From contig JAFGGJ010000034.1 of assembly GCA_016930595.1 (NCBI GenBank), positions 1-34,331 on the forward strand: 34,331 bases of DNA. Direction: 5' to 3'. Below, in pieces: positions 14,528 through 22,858 of this stretch (position 1 is the first letter of the stretch; each line of letters begins with the position of its first letter). The translations under genes and the position numbers were made by a program. The DNA is from Planctomycetota bacterium (GTDB lineage: Bacteria; Planctomycetota; SZUA-567; JAFGGJ01). The notes below the pieces were generated by a model, which worked only from the letters and a program-made list of their open reading frames with translations, searched no databases and had not been told where the DNA came from.

Positions 14528-17500
14528 TCAGGGCCGGGCGGACGCTCCGCCGATGTAATGGAGGATCGCCGTGTTGGCCTCGGCGCTCTTGTCGGTTATC
14601 CCGTCCATTCCGGCGAGCACGAAGTCCCCGTCCGGCGAAAACGCAACGGCTTTCACATAGCCCTTGTAATGAATCTGCCCAGGACGTCTGCCAGGTCCGT
14701 TGGTAAAGATATCCTTGCAGAAGGACGTCGCCGCAACGCTGCCGTCGCGCGACAGCGCCAGCGGCGCGCCGTACCTGTAGGTCGCGATAGACCGGTTGGT
14801 GCCGAGACTCAGGAGTTCCGCTTTCAGGACGTTGCCCAGCAGGGCCAAGGAGCCGTCCCCGGAAAAGTCCGCGTACGAAGTGTCGTTGTTGAACGTCTGC
14901 AGCACGGTGTATTCCATGCGGTTCGCCGTCCGCCGGTTGAGTATCGCGATGGAGTTTCCTGGAACGACGCCGGCGATCCACAGGCGGCCGTTCCCGAGGA
15001 AACGGGCGTACGCCGCCCTGGGACAGCCATCTTTTTCTTCGCAGAGCAGTTCGGTGCCGGAAACGGCTTCGTATATCCTGAGCCAGTTGTGCCAGGACTT
15101 GATGCGCTTCTTCGTCTTGCCGTCCTGCACGTAATCTTCGTAGTTGTGGTTCCAGAACGCTGCCGCGATGAACTTGCCGTCCGGGGAAAAGGACACGGAT
15201 TCCCCCAGTCCGGGGTTGCTGGTTTTCCACAGCAGGCGGGCGGTCGCGGTATCCCATAAACACAGGTTCCCGCTGATTTCACACACCGCCAGGCGGGCGC
15301 CGTCCGGGGAAAAGCAGAGAGCTTCGGTACGGGACTGGAAAGGCGAGGGGAGAAAAGTCTTTCTGCCGGTCATCATGTCGACGATGACGGCGTTATTGGC
15401 GTTCCCGCCCAGGGCAACGCGGCGGCCATCGCCTGAAAAAGCCACTGCTCTCACACATGCGCCGTATTCGAAATCATAAGTGCCGTTCTTCCTGCACGCG
15501 CTGTAGACGCCGGCGAATTCCACAAGGACGGGTTCCGACAGAACACCCATGTCCGAGAGATGGACGGCGACCTGCGACGCCGTCGCGTCCGGCATGAAGC
15601 GGAGGCACCTGAGGGCGGCATCCTTGTCGGCGCCGAGCAGGCAGGCGACTATGTCGGCGGCCGGTTTTGTATCGCCCTTCACGGCGTGCCGATGAGCAGC
15701 GATGCCGGCGGCATTTATGCCGGCGGTCCTGGCGGAGTCGTAAGCCTGGGTTGCCGCGTCGGCAAGGGTGACGGCCCGTTTGAAATCCCCGGCTTCGTAT
15801 GCTGCGGTGGATTCTTTCAAAGACGCTTCGGCGAGGTTGTAATCGGTGCCCGCGAAAGCGACGACGGGTTTGGCCGAGATTTGAGCCTTGGCGGCCCCGG
15901 CGCGGGAGCGGGCGGCGGCACGGAAGTCATCCAGCCTGGCGGCGACACTGCGGTAACCGTCGGCAGCGGCGCGGTAGCGTTTTAGCGCCGCGCCTTTCCG
16001 GTTCCTGGTGGAAAGGGCTTCCGCTTCCTGAAAAAACTTGTTCGCCTCGGCAACGGTATCCGCAAAAGCCTTGATCTTGTCGCAATCCGCCACGGTCCGG
16101 GCAAGGTCCACGGCGTCACGCCTCGCGGCGATTATGTCCGCGGGGGAAATCTTGTCGTCTTCGGCTTTTTCCTGCTGGACGGCGGCTGTCAGCACGGCGG
16201 CTTCCTGCCGATACCTGGGGGAGCGCGCCGACGCCTGGAAGGCCTGGATTCTTTTCAGTGCTTCATCGAAGTCCCCGTTTTCGGTATGCTGTGCCACGGT
16301 TTCCCGGAGGGACTGCCAGTCGGCGGCATCCATCTGTTCGCCTCGGATGAGCGACTGGGCGGCAACGGCGCCTTTTGCACAGCGGCCGTCTTCGGAGACG
16401 TAGTCTCGCAGAACCCCAAGGGCTCCGTCAAAGTCGTTCCTGTCGGCCAGGGACCTGGCCTTGCCTTCGGCGGCCGCATAAGCGGCGTGCGCTTTCTTCT
16501 GGTAGTTGTTGTAGAGCAGGATCGCAACCGCCGCAAGTCCTCCAACCCCAGCAACCAGAAGCACGGCAAGGAGGAGTTTTGCGGCCAGCGGCCTGGACCG
16601 CCGTACCGTGGCGGATGCGGATGGGGCAGTGGAATCTTCTGTCGGGCCCATCTGCCGCGGCACTTTGAGCGTGCTGTCGGGAACATCCGGCGCGGGGGCG
16701 GCTGCGGGTGCAGGGGAAGAGGCGGGGATTCCTGCGAGGGCTTCGATATCGGCAAGGACGGCCGCGGCGGACGTGTACCTGTCGCCCGGTTCCTTGGCCA
16801 GCATCCTGTCCAGGACGGCCTGGAGACCGCCGGGCACGGGAAGCCCGTGGGCGGAAAGGGGCGCGGGACTACTTACGGTTATGTTCTTGATGACCTGGCT
16901 GGCGCCGGTGCCTTCGAAGGGCACGCGCCCGGTAAGCATGTGGTAAAAAGTGACTCCCGCCGACCAGATGTCCATCTGCGGAGTCGGGTCCGCCCCGTCC
17001 CATTGTTCGGGACTCATGTAGTGCGGCGTGCCCACCCCTTCACCCGCCATGGTCAGGTGTTCCGAATCGAGCTGTTTCACGAGGCCGAAATCGGCGAGAA
17101 GGGCGCTGCCCTGGGCGTCCAGCAGGATGTTGGACGGCTTGATGTCCCTGTGTATGAAACCGCGCTCGTGCGCGTAATCCAGCCCCCGCAGAACGTCGCG
17201 CATGATGGGGAAGGCGCGTTCGAAGCCGAGCCTGCCGTCACGGGTTATGAGGTCTTTGACCGACATGCCGTCGACAAAGCGCATGACGATGTATTCATGG
17301 CCGCCCTGTTCCCCGAAGTCGTAAACCGTCACGATGTTGGAATGCTGGAGCTTTGCCAGGGAGCGCGCTTCTCGGCGGAACCGTGCCACGTATTCCGGGT
17401 CGTCGGCAAGGACGTCCGCTAGTATCTTGACTGCCACCGGAGTTTCAAACTTGAGATGGGTGCCGACGTAAACCGCACTCATCGCCCCCCGTCCGATCAG

Positions 17501-17578
17501 ACGTTCGATCCTGCAGGGGCCGATGGTCTTGCCGTTGAGAGCGTCGATATCATCTGCCGGCAGGTCGTGGTCTGTCAT
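14528..17578 (-). CDS. Transmembrane Ser/Thr protein kinase with WD40-like C-terminal domain
   Basis: The 1016-aa protein begins with a Hanks-type kinase domain (residues 20-285): glycine loop IGRGAMSAVYVG (28-39), ATP-binding K51, catalytic HRDIKPSN (143-150, D145), DFG (163-165), and SPEQ with MDIWSAG in the activation/substrate lobe. All catalytic residues are present, so it should be active. A Pro/Ala-rich linker (286-330) leads to one transmembrane helix (about 331-356). Outside it lie an Ala-rich helical, probably coiled-coil/TPR-like stretch (about 360-640) and a C-terminal set of about five WD40-like blades (about 700-1010) with repeated AVAFSPDG/SFSPDG motifs. Such a receptor kinase would sense something at the envelope. 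ATG 17578 has AGGAGGG ten bases upstream. It converges on the M14 gene with a 15-base gap. Confidence 0.93.
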   Translation of the reverse strand: MTDHDLPADDIDALNGKTIGPCRIERLIGRGAMSAVYVGTHLKFETPVAVKILADVLADDPEYVARFRREARSLAKLQHSNIVTVYDFGEQGGHEYIVMRFVDGMSVKDLITRDGRLGFERAFPIMRDVLRGLDYAHERGFIHRDIKPSNILLDAQGSALLADFGLVKQLDSEHLTMAGEGVGTPHYMSPEQWDGADPTPQMDIWSAGVTFYHMLTGRVPFEGTGASQVIKNITVSSPAPLSAHGLPVPGGLQAVLDRMLAKEPGDRYTSAAAVLADIEALAGIPASSPAPAAAPAPDVPDSTLKVPRQMGPTEDSTAPSASATVRRSRPLAAKLLLAVLLVAGVGGLAAVAILLYNNYQKKAHAAYAAAEGKARSLADRNDFDGALGVLRDYVSEDGRCAKGAVAAQSLIRGEQMDAADWQSLRETVAQHTENGDFDEALKRIQAFQASARSPRYRQEAAVLTAAVQQEKAEDDKISPADIIAARRDAVDLARTVADCDKIKAFADTVAEANKFFQEAEALSTRNRKGAALKRYRAAADGYRSVAARLDDFRAAARSRAGAAKAQISAKPVVAFAGTDYNLAEASLKESTAAYEAGDFKRAVTLADAATQAYDSARTAGINAAGIAAHRHAVKGDTKPAADIVACLLGADKDAALRCLRFMPDATASQVAVHLSDMGVLSEPVLVEFAGVYSACRKNGTYDFEYGACVRAVAFSGDGRRVALGGNANNAVIVDMMTGRKTFLPSPFQSRTEALCFSPDGARLAVCEISGNLCLWDTATARLLWKTSNPGLGESVSFSPDGKFIAAAFWNHNYEDYVQDGKTKKRIKSWHNWLRIYEAVSGTELLCEEKDGCPRAAYARFLGNGRLWIAGVVPGNSIAILNRRTANRMEYTVLQTFNNDTSYADFSGDGSLALLGNVLKAELLSLGTNRSIATYRYGAPLALSRDGSVAATSFCKDIFTNGPGRRPGQIHYKGYVKAVAFSPDGDFVLAGMDGITDKSAEANTAILHYIGGASARP

Positions 17579-17608
17579 GATGGAACTGCCCTCCTGGTAA
17601 GGAGTAAC

Positions 17609-17636
17609 AGAATACCGGCAAAAGTGCGGGAGACAA
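17609..17636 (-). promoter_or_regulatory. Possible promoter for the Ser/Thr kinase gene
   Basis: On the - strand a TTGTCT (-35, four of six matches; complement of 17631-17636) is separated by 16 bases from TATTCT (-10, four of six; complement of 17609-17614). Predicted transcription would start about 24 bases before the kinase ATG and include its AGGAGGG SD. It is the only promoter-like pair seen in the 201-base gap 17579-17779, which has no gene. Confidence 0.4.
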
Positions 17637-17744
17637 GAAAATTCCGCCGCACCGGCAAGGGGGTGAGTTGAGCCGGCCCCTGCGAGGGGTCCTGCGCGAA
17701 AGCAAACCTTCCTTGCCGATAGGCAGGGACGGCACAGCCGATCA

Positions 17745-17779
17745 GGGTGGGTGGGGCCGCAGGCGACGGGGTGGGTGGG
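17745..17779 (+). other. G-run mirror repeat with G-quadruplex potential
   Basis: The + strand carries two G-triads, GGGTGGGTGGGG (17745-17756) and GGGGTGGGTGGG (17768-17779), which are mirror images around an 11-base spacer. Six runs of at least three G with one-base T loops meet the usual intramolecular G-quadruplex pattern. The element ends at the base next to the DUF4091 stop codon (17780, - strand), so the - strand transcript would have C runs while the G runs are on its template strand. A role in ending transcription of that gene is inference; no ordinary hairpin plus U-run is seen there. Confidence 0.6.
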
Positions 17780-20221
17780 TCAGCGTGGTGATGCGAGCTG
17801 CATGATCAGGTCGGCTATCATGCCCCGCATGGTATCAAGGGCTTGCGGGTCGTTGGTACGGGCGTAGAAGTCATTGACGGTGTCGCGCCCGCCGGCCGTG
17901 CGTGTCCGGACGGCCGTATCGAAGATGGAATTGAGCAGTTGTTCGGCTTCGGCATCTTTGCCCTTCTGCCTGGCGACTAAGCGCAGGGTTTCGATGTAGC
18001 GCCTGTCGTCCCAGGCTTCACGCATGCCTTCCCAGAAGGGTGCGCGCACGACGGAATACGGCGTCGTCCAGCCATAGAGCCAGTTGTCGCCGGAAGAAGT
18101 GTCGAAGCGGCCGCCCCAGTTGTAGGCCCAGCAGAGCGAGCCCCTGGAATCGAACGCGCCGAAGAAGAAACCGAAAGTGTAGCGGCCTTCGGAAACCGAG
18201 CGTGAGTCGCCTCCGCCTGAATACTGCCAGAAGACAACGCCGTCGTCGGGACGGCGGCCGGCTTCGGCCCGGACCAGGTCGCCGAGACGGGGGTTTTCGT
18301 GAATGGCGTTGGTGCAGAAGACTTCGATATCGGGAATGAAGTCGTCTCCCGGTTCGGCATGGTGAATTGAGCCGTAAATGCGGGCCTTGGGCCAGCCTTC
18401 GTGAATAGCGGCGCAGGCGTCCTTGAAATAGGACTTTATCCACGTGTCCGCCCCCCCCATGCCGAGGAATTCCGGGGTGATGTCCTGTGCCTTGAGATCC
18501 GCCATGAACTTGGCTTCGTCCCGCTGTATCACTCTGTCAACGCTATCCCTGCCGTCAGCGCGCTTGTAGTAGAAGACCTTGGCGCGCGCCCAGTTGCCCT
18601 GGACCCACTTGGCGGGCTCATCGAAGGGAGTAAGGAGTGGTTCGGGCCAGTTCTTTTCCCTGGCGTGTTTCATGAATTCCCGCGCCCATTTGACATAAAG
18701 CGGGCGGACGTCGGGGTTAAGCTGGTTGGGGGAAGCGCAGACCGCGCGCAGGAGTTCCAGGCGGTGCCCCATCATATCGGAGCCGTCGCGGTAGACGCAG
18801 CGGTAAAGCTCGCGTGAAAGCTGGTCGGTATCGGGAAAGCCGTAAGGGTTGCCGCCAAGGAAGTAGACGAAGCTTTCCGTGCCGTACTTGCGGGCCCATT
18901 TCATGAAATCGTCCTGGATGGTGAAGTCCATATCGAAGTCGGTGGAAGACTTGCGTATAAGTTTGGGGGCAAAGCCATAGTACCACAGGTTTATGGAATT
19001 CATGTTGTGGCGGTTGAGCTCCTTGAGTTCGTGGGCGGGAATGAGCCCGGTGGTGCAGCCGCCGATCTGGAGGCCGGCTTCTTTCATGGTCAGAAGCTTG
19101 ATGGGAAGAACGGTCACTTCGACGGGGATGTAGACGGTGGGAGCGTTCTGGGCGCGGACGGCGATGCGGCCGCTGTACGTATCCGGCATCGTACTGCCGG
19201 CCTGGGCTTCGACGTTTATCCAGAAGAGATGCGAGCGTCCGGAGGGGATATCGACCGGGTACGCCGGCCAGAGGCGCTGTGGAAAATAGTCGTTGCCGGA
19301 AGTGACCGAGTATTCGGCGGTGAAGAGTTCAACGGTACCTTTGAACGAGCGCCGCCGCCTGCTCTTGAGACCGCTCTTGTCGAGTTCTATGCTGACGCCC
19401 TTGAGGTCGGTGCCGTTGGCGTAGACGCCGAACTGTCCGGGTTCTATTTCGTTGGTGGCCATGCGTATACGGACCGGAACGCCGGTCTCGTCCTGCTTAG
19501 GGGCGGAGTTATCGCAAACGAGGTCTGCCGTCGAGCGGGCAAAGGGTACCATGGGCGCCTGTGCAAGAGGGCCGGCGAGCTGAGCTTTCTCGGCGGCGTG
19601 TTTGCGATTCGGGCTGCGGCGCTTGGCTTCCTGAACGCGGTTCACCCAGTCGCGGGTTTCTTCAGCCCAGAGCTTCTCGTCCTTTTCGGGGTCGCCGTCG
19701 CTGATGACGATGGATTCCACGGGCAGGGGCGCATTGGGACCGGCGAGGATGTACATGGAAGTCTTGCCGCTCTCGGGGTTCTTCATGACCATGTCCCACG
19801 GGACGGGGACTTTGGCGGTCTTCCACTCGCCGTCGGCGAGGCCGCCGATGCGGTGGAGTTCGTAACGGCCGGGGAGGCCCGCCCACATTTCGACGAGGAT
19901 TGGGCGGTCGGAGGTGTCTTTGTACGAGATTTCCGCCAGGTAGGAAGCGTCCTCCTTGGGACGGAGGCCCGTGCCCCACCAGGGCTCGATGGGTACTTCG
20001 CCCCGGGCGCCGGCACGGACGGAACGGAAGGTGTGCGCTCCGTCGGCAGCTTTCTCTTCCCAGGAATCCACGAGGCCTTCGGCTTCGGCGATTCTGATGT
20101 TCACGCGTTCTTTGGGCGCGGTCTTTTGCCCCGGGGGCCTGTACTGGTAAGCCGAGACCCTGCCTGCGGCAAGAGCGAACACAAGGGAAACGAGGGCATA
20201 TTTCGCGAACCGGCACGACAT
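17780..20221 (-). CDS. Secreted DUF4091 / GH123-like putative glycoside hydrolase
   Basis: The 813-aa protein has a signal peptide (residues 1-24; hydrophobic YALVSLVFALAAG then VSA before the probable cut). An N-terminal region of about 200 residues looks beta-rich, followed by a second beta domain (about 225-375) and a TIM-barrel-like part with a DEP motif (LLTPFDEPAKW). Near the C-terminus, PFWEGMREAWDDRRYIETLRLVARQ is the signature of DUF4091, a family related to GH123 N-acetyl-galactosaminidases and common in Planctomycetes, Lentisphaerae and Bacteroidetes. A role in extracellular glycan breakdown is inferred; substrate unknown. ATG 20221 follows TAGGGAG. It is downstream of and parallel to the isomerase/aldolase pair, 86 bases away. 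Confidence 0.82.
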   Translation of the reverse strand: MSCRFAKYALVSLVFALAAGRVSAYQYRPPGQKTAPKERVNIRIAEAEGLVDSWEEKAADGAHTFRSVRAGARGEVPIEPWWGTGLRPKEDASYLAEISYKDTSDRPILVEMWAGLPGRYELHRIGGLADGEWKTAKVPVPWDMVMKNPESGKTSMYILAGPNAPLPVESIVISDGDPEKDEKLWAEETRDWVNRVQEAKRRSPNRKHAAEKAQLAGPLAQAPMVPFARSTADLVCDNSAPKQDETGVPVRIRMATNEIEPGQFGVYANGTDLKGVSIELDKSGLKSRRRRSFKGTVELFTAEYSVTSGNDYFPQRLWPAYPVDIPSGRSHLFWINVEAQAGSTMPDTYSGRIAVRAQNAPTVYIPVEVTVLPIKLLTMKEAGLQIGGCTTGLIPAHELKELNRHNMNSINLWYYGFAPKLIRKSSTDFDMDFTIQDDFMKWARKYGTESFVYFLGGNPYGFPDTDQLSRELYRCVYRDGSDMMGHRLELLRAVCASPNQLNPDVRPLYVKWAREFMKHAREKNWPEPLLTPFDEPAKWVQGNWARAKVFYYKRADGRDSVDRVIQRDEAKFMADLKAQDITPEFLGMGGADTWIKSYFKDACAAIHEGWPKARIYGSIHHAEPGDDFIPDIEVFCTNAIHENPRLGDLVRAEAGRRPDDGVVFWQYSGGGDSRSVSEGRYTFGFFFGAFDSRGSLCWAYNWGGRFDTSSGDNWLYGWTTPYSVVRAPFWEGMREAWDDRRYIETLRLVARQKGKDAEAEQLLNSIFDTAVRTRTAGGRDTVNDFYARTNDPQALDTMRGMIADLIMQLASPR

Positions 20222-20246
20222 GGCGCACTCCCTACCAAGAGCCTTC

Positions 20247-20262
20247 CCTGCTCCCGAGCAGG
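20247..20262 (-). other. Short leader hairpin before the DUF4091 gene
   Basis: CCTGCT and AGCAGG pair across a four-base loop, forming a perfect 6-bp stem. A competing fold (GCTCC with GGAGC) shares part of it. It lies about 26 bases upstream of the DUF4091 start on the - strand, between the conserved TAACATGTAT box and the SD. No U-run follows, so it is unlikely to be a terminator for the aldolase gene. Whether it matters in the mRNA leader is unknown. Confidence 0.35.
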
Positions 20263-20265
20263 AGC

Positions 20266-20286
20266 ATACATGTTAACATCTTAACA
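20266..20286 (-). promoter_or_regulatory. Candidate operator/promoter box: TAACATGTAT with tandem TGTTAA octamers
   Basis: Reading the - strand, two tandem octamers TGTTAAGA and TGTTAACA are followed by ACATGTAT. The segment contains the perfect palindrome ATGTTAACAT (20270-20279). It is strikingly AT-rich for this GC-rich DNA and lies 45 bases before the DUF4091 start. The same 10-mer TAACATGTAT is found 49 bases before the isomerase gene. TAACAT could serve as a -10, but no fitting -35 is seen here, so binding by a regulator is the likelier reading. Confidence 0.45.
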
Positions 20287-20307
20287 GCTGCGCCGCCCGG
20301 GAAGACA

Positions 20308-21186
20308 TCAAATATCCAGATCTGCCGCGGAGCCGACGAGGTTGAGGCCGGTGAAGTAAGGTTCCACGGCGGCTTCGAGAGCCGCGCGGCCCGCGGCGGC
20401 CCATTTCGTCCACGGATCATCGGGGCGTTTGGCCAGGTGCGCCCTGACGGCGGCGGAGTAGACGTGTTGGAGCTTCGTGTAGAGATTGAGCTTCCGGAAC
20501 CCGCAGCCGGCGGCCCTCGCCACGTCTTTTATCGCCACGCCGGAACCGCCGTGCAGGGCGAGAGGCACGTCCACGGCGCCGCTTATGGCTTCGATTACAT
20601 TCCAGTCCAGGGGCATGGTCATGTCCACGCAGCCGTGAAGGTTGCCCACGGCGGGGGAAAAGATATCGACGCCGGTTTCTTCGACAAATCGTGCGGCCTG
20701 GGCCGGGTCGGTGACTTCTTCCGGGCGGTCGGCGGCGCCTCCACCGTGTTCCCTGCCGATTGAGCTGAAGGACGATTCGACGATGGCGCCTTTGGAATGC
20801 GCGTATTCGACGAGCGCCTTCGCGCGGCTTATGGCTTCTTCGAATTCGTAATCCTCGACGTCGTACATGACGGAGGTGAATCCGCCGTCGATGGCGGCCT
20901 TGATTTCATCGGGGTCGTGCGAATGATCGAGATGGAGCGTGGCGGGCACGCCGAGGCGCGTGGCCATGGCGTCAACGAGGTTCGTGTAGGCGGCGAAACC
21001 GATGGCCTTTACGAAACCGCCCCAGCAGAGGATCGCGGCCGGTGCGTTGTGCTTTTTCGCCGTGTTCAGGACGGCTTCCAGGAATTCAAGGTGGCCCCAG
21101 CCGCAGTCGATGGTCGCTATGCAGGTGCCGCGCGACTCGGCCATGCGCAGGATTTCGCGGTAGTGGAACATGGATGTGTTCTTCAA
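20308..21186 (-). CDS. Class II (zinc) ketose-bisphosphate aldolase-like protein
   Basis: The 292-aa product has the class II aldolase (FBA/GatY/KbaY) frame: LHLDHSHDPDEIK with catalytic D87 and zinc ligand H88, GNLHG with H184, LHGGSG with H212, and KLNLYT near the C-terminus. Class II aldolases cleave ketose 1-phosphates or 1,6-bisphosphates to dihydroxyacetone phosphate and an aldehyde. The usual ELG-GG-ED loop is altered (VESSFSSIGREHGGG), and the common SVMxDGS is SVMYDVED, so the substrate is uncertain. The start is TTG 21186, after GGGAGA; ATG 21171 is the alternative but has a poor SD. It is 12 bases downstream of the isomerase gene, so one operon is likely. Confidence 0.8.
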   Translation of the reverse strand: MKNTSMFHYREILRMAESRGTCIATIDCGWGHLEFLEAVLNTAKKHNAPAAILCWGGFVKAIGFAAYTNLVDAMATRLGVPATLHLDHSHDPDEIKAAIDGGFTSVMYDVEDYEFEEAISRAKALVEYAHSKGAIVESSFSSIGREHGGGAADRPEEVTDPAQAARFVEETGVDIFSPAVGNLHGCVDMTMPLDWNVIEAISGAVDVPLALHGGSGVAIKDVARAAGCGFRKLNLYTKLQHVYSAAVRAHLAKRPDDPWTKWAAAGRAALEAAVEPYFTGLNLVGSAADLDI

Positions 21187-21198
21187 GGCGTCTCCCGT

Positions 21199-22623
21199 CT
21201 AGCGCGACATGCCGCGCCAGAAGCTGCGGAAATCGCCGTCGGCAAGGCCGGCGGGGTCCGGTTCCAGGCCGGGCACGTAGCGGCAGAATTCATGCAGTAT
21301 CGGGCCGACGTGATCGTAGGCGCCGGTCACGTGGTGGATGTAGGGACCGTAGATGAGTTTCTCTTCCCAATCGAGCCAGTTGTCGACTTCCACCCAGGCG
21401 TAGGTGCCGCGGTTGTGGGGACCATCGACGGTGCGCGCATGGCCGAAGAACAGGCGGTAGTCCCCGTGATCGCCGTCGAACCGGCTGACGGTGACGGGAC
21501 CGTCCTTGGCGCGGAACTGCGCAAGGCCGGAGACCTTGTTTTCCGGTTCGTAGCCGATTACTTCGATGTCGCATCCTTCCCGCGCCAGGCATGACGGGAA
21601 CGGGCCGCAGTGCCAGAGGAGTTCGGAGTTGTCGTTGTCGGGATGGCGGATGGTGAGGTCGGCGCAGAAGGTGGCTCCCGCGGCGGCCTGCTGGAGGATA
21701 ACGGCGGTCACGGCGGCGTGGACATCGGTTTCGCAGGTTGACGGGAGGCCGGAGCCGGTGAGTTCGCCGTTGACGAAACATGGCCAGATGCCTACCGCAC
21801 GCTGGAGGTCGCTCCAGCACTGGAGCGTCACGCCCTGAAGGTTCTCTTCGGCGGCCCAGCGCCTTATCCAGATGATGGTCGCGGCGTGGATGGCAATAGC
21901 TTCGTCCGACTGCTTGGGAAACTTGAAGCGGGATTTCAGGTCGTCCACAAGGGCCTTGAGTTCGTCGCCGCCCGCCGAAAGGACGTCCTTGACGCCGCGC
22001 TCGATGCCGATGAGCGTGGCGGGGACGATTTCAATGCCGAAGCGTTCGAGCAGTTCGCTTTCGTTCACCATGACACTCGCAAAGAGCTTGGGGCGCGGGC
22101 CGATCTGGCCGATGCGCGCGCCGTTGAAAGCCTTGCAGGCGGCGGCGACTTTCATGAAGGCCTTTACGCCGTGTTCGAGTTCCGGCCCGTCGATCCACGT
22201 GTTGGGGACGTAGGTGAATGGCACGCCGTAGCGCCGCAGGGCCTTGCTGGTGGCGAAGAGGCCGCACTGGGAATCCCTGATGCGGCTGCCGTCGGGGCGG
22301 GGGGCGTCGTCGCGCGGCCCCCACAGGAGCACCGGCTTGCCGACAAGGCTGCAGAGCTTGGCGGCGGCGTCTTCGGTGCCGAAATTGCAGTGGGGAATGA
22401 AGACGGCGTCAACGCCTTCCGCGGTAAAACGATCGGCCACTGTCTTGGCGTCGGCCATCTGGAAAAGAAGGCCTTCGTCATTGAGAAAATCCAGGTTGAC
22501 GAAATCAATTTTCCACTTGCGCAGACCGTCTTCGATCATGTCCTTGTAGCGGCGGGCTTCGACCCGGTCGAAGACGTTGCGGCGCGTGGGCGCGAAGCCC
22601 AGTTTCGGCGGATTTGCAGACAT
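21199..22623 (-). CDS. L-fucose/L-arabinose isomerase-like protein
   Basis: The 474-aa product resembles the L-fucose isomerase-like family, which converts aldoses to ketoses using a divalent metal. An N-terminal Rossmann-like part (IPHCNFGTEDAAAKL at about 77-90, KPVLLWGPRDD at 96-106) leads to a C-terminal metal domain; E298 and D300 (CETD), D322 (CADLT) and H338 (LWHCGPFP) fit the family's acidic/His ligand spacing. ATG 22623 is chosen because GAGGAGGAG stands just upstream; the frame stays open for 83 codons further 5' but that segment lacks family similarity. With the adjacent aldolase it suggests an aldose to ketose to aldolase route, with the kinase elsewhere. Confidence 0.75.
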   Translation of the reverse strand: MSANPPKLGFAPTRRNVFDRVEARRYKDMIEDGLRKWKIDFVNLDFLNDEGLLFQMADAKTVADRFTAEGVDAVFIPHCNFGTEDAAAKLCSLVGKPVLLWGPRDDAPRPDGSRIRDSQCGLFATSKALRRYGVPFTYVPNTWIDGPELEHGVKAFMKVAAACKAFNGARIGQIGPRPKLFASVMVNESELLERFGIEIVPATLIGIERGVKDVLSAGGDELKALVDDLKSRFKFPKQSDEAIAIHAATIIWIRRWAAEENLQGVTLQCWSDLQRAVGIWPCFVNGELTGSGLPSTCETDVHAAVTAVILQQAAAGATFCADLTIRHPDNDNSELLWHCGPFPSCLAREGCDIEVIGYEPENKVSGLAQFRAKDGPVTVSRFDGDHGDYRLFFGHARTVDGPHNRGTYAWVEVDNWLDWEEKLIYGPYIHHVTGAYDHVGPILHEFCRYVPGLEPDPAGLADGDFRSFWRGMSR

Positions 22624-22675
22624 CTCAACTCCTCCTCGAGCCCCGAAACCCGGGGCGGCAACGTTGTCCGGATAC

Positions 22676-22703
22676 ATGTTAGTCACGGAGGTGGCCGCGT
22701 CCA
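22676..22703 (-). promoter_or_regulatory. Candidate promoter of the isomerase-aldolase operon, containing the TAACATGTAT box
   Basis: On the - strand TGGACG (-35, four of six) lies 16 bases before TAACAT (-10, four of six), the first part of TAACATGTAT (complement of 22672-22681). Transcription would begin near 22669, giving a leader of about 46 bases with a GAGGAGGAG SD. The 10-mer is shared with the DUF4091 upstream region. The whole divergent gap 22624-22858 has no gene. Confidence 0.42.
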
Positions 22704-22804
22704 GCCCAACGGGGCCGGAACATGCCCGCATGGGCGGCGGCCGGCAAAAAAACTCTTTCTGCTCTGTGCAGGACGGCCGCTGAGCGATATCGTTTCCTGC
22801 GGTG

Positions 22805-22819
22805 GCCCGCGGAGCGGGC
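22805..22819 (+). other. GC hairpin in the leader of the mannose-6-phosphate isomerase-like gene
   Basis: GCCCGC and GCGGGC form a perfect 6-bp stem with a GGA loop, about 40 bases before the ATG of the + strand cupin gene and 26 bases before its SD. It lacks a U-run. It may simply be GC-rich chance structure; it could also act on leader RNA. No clear promoter for the + strand gene was identified in this gap. Confidence 0.25.
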
Positions 22820-22858
22820 GCATCAGGGCGCCAGTCCGCACGGCGAAAGGACCGGAAA

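Noticed and set aside
14537..14551. Perfect GGCGGA-CGC-TCCGCC hairpin between the convergent M14 and kinase genes
   Set aside because: It lies inside the kinase 3' end and lacks a U-run in both directions, so a terminator cannot be claimed.
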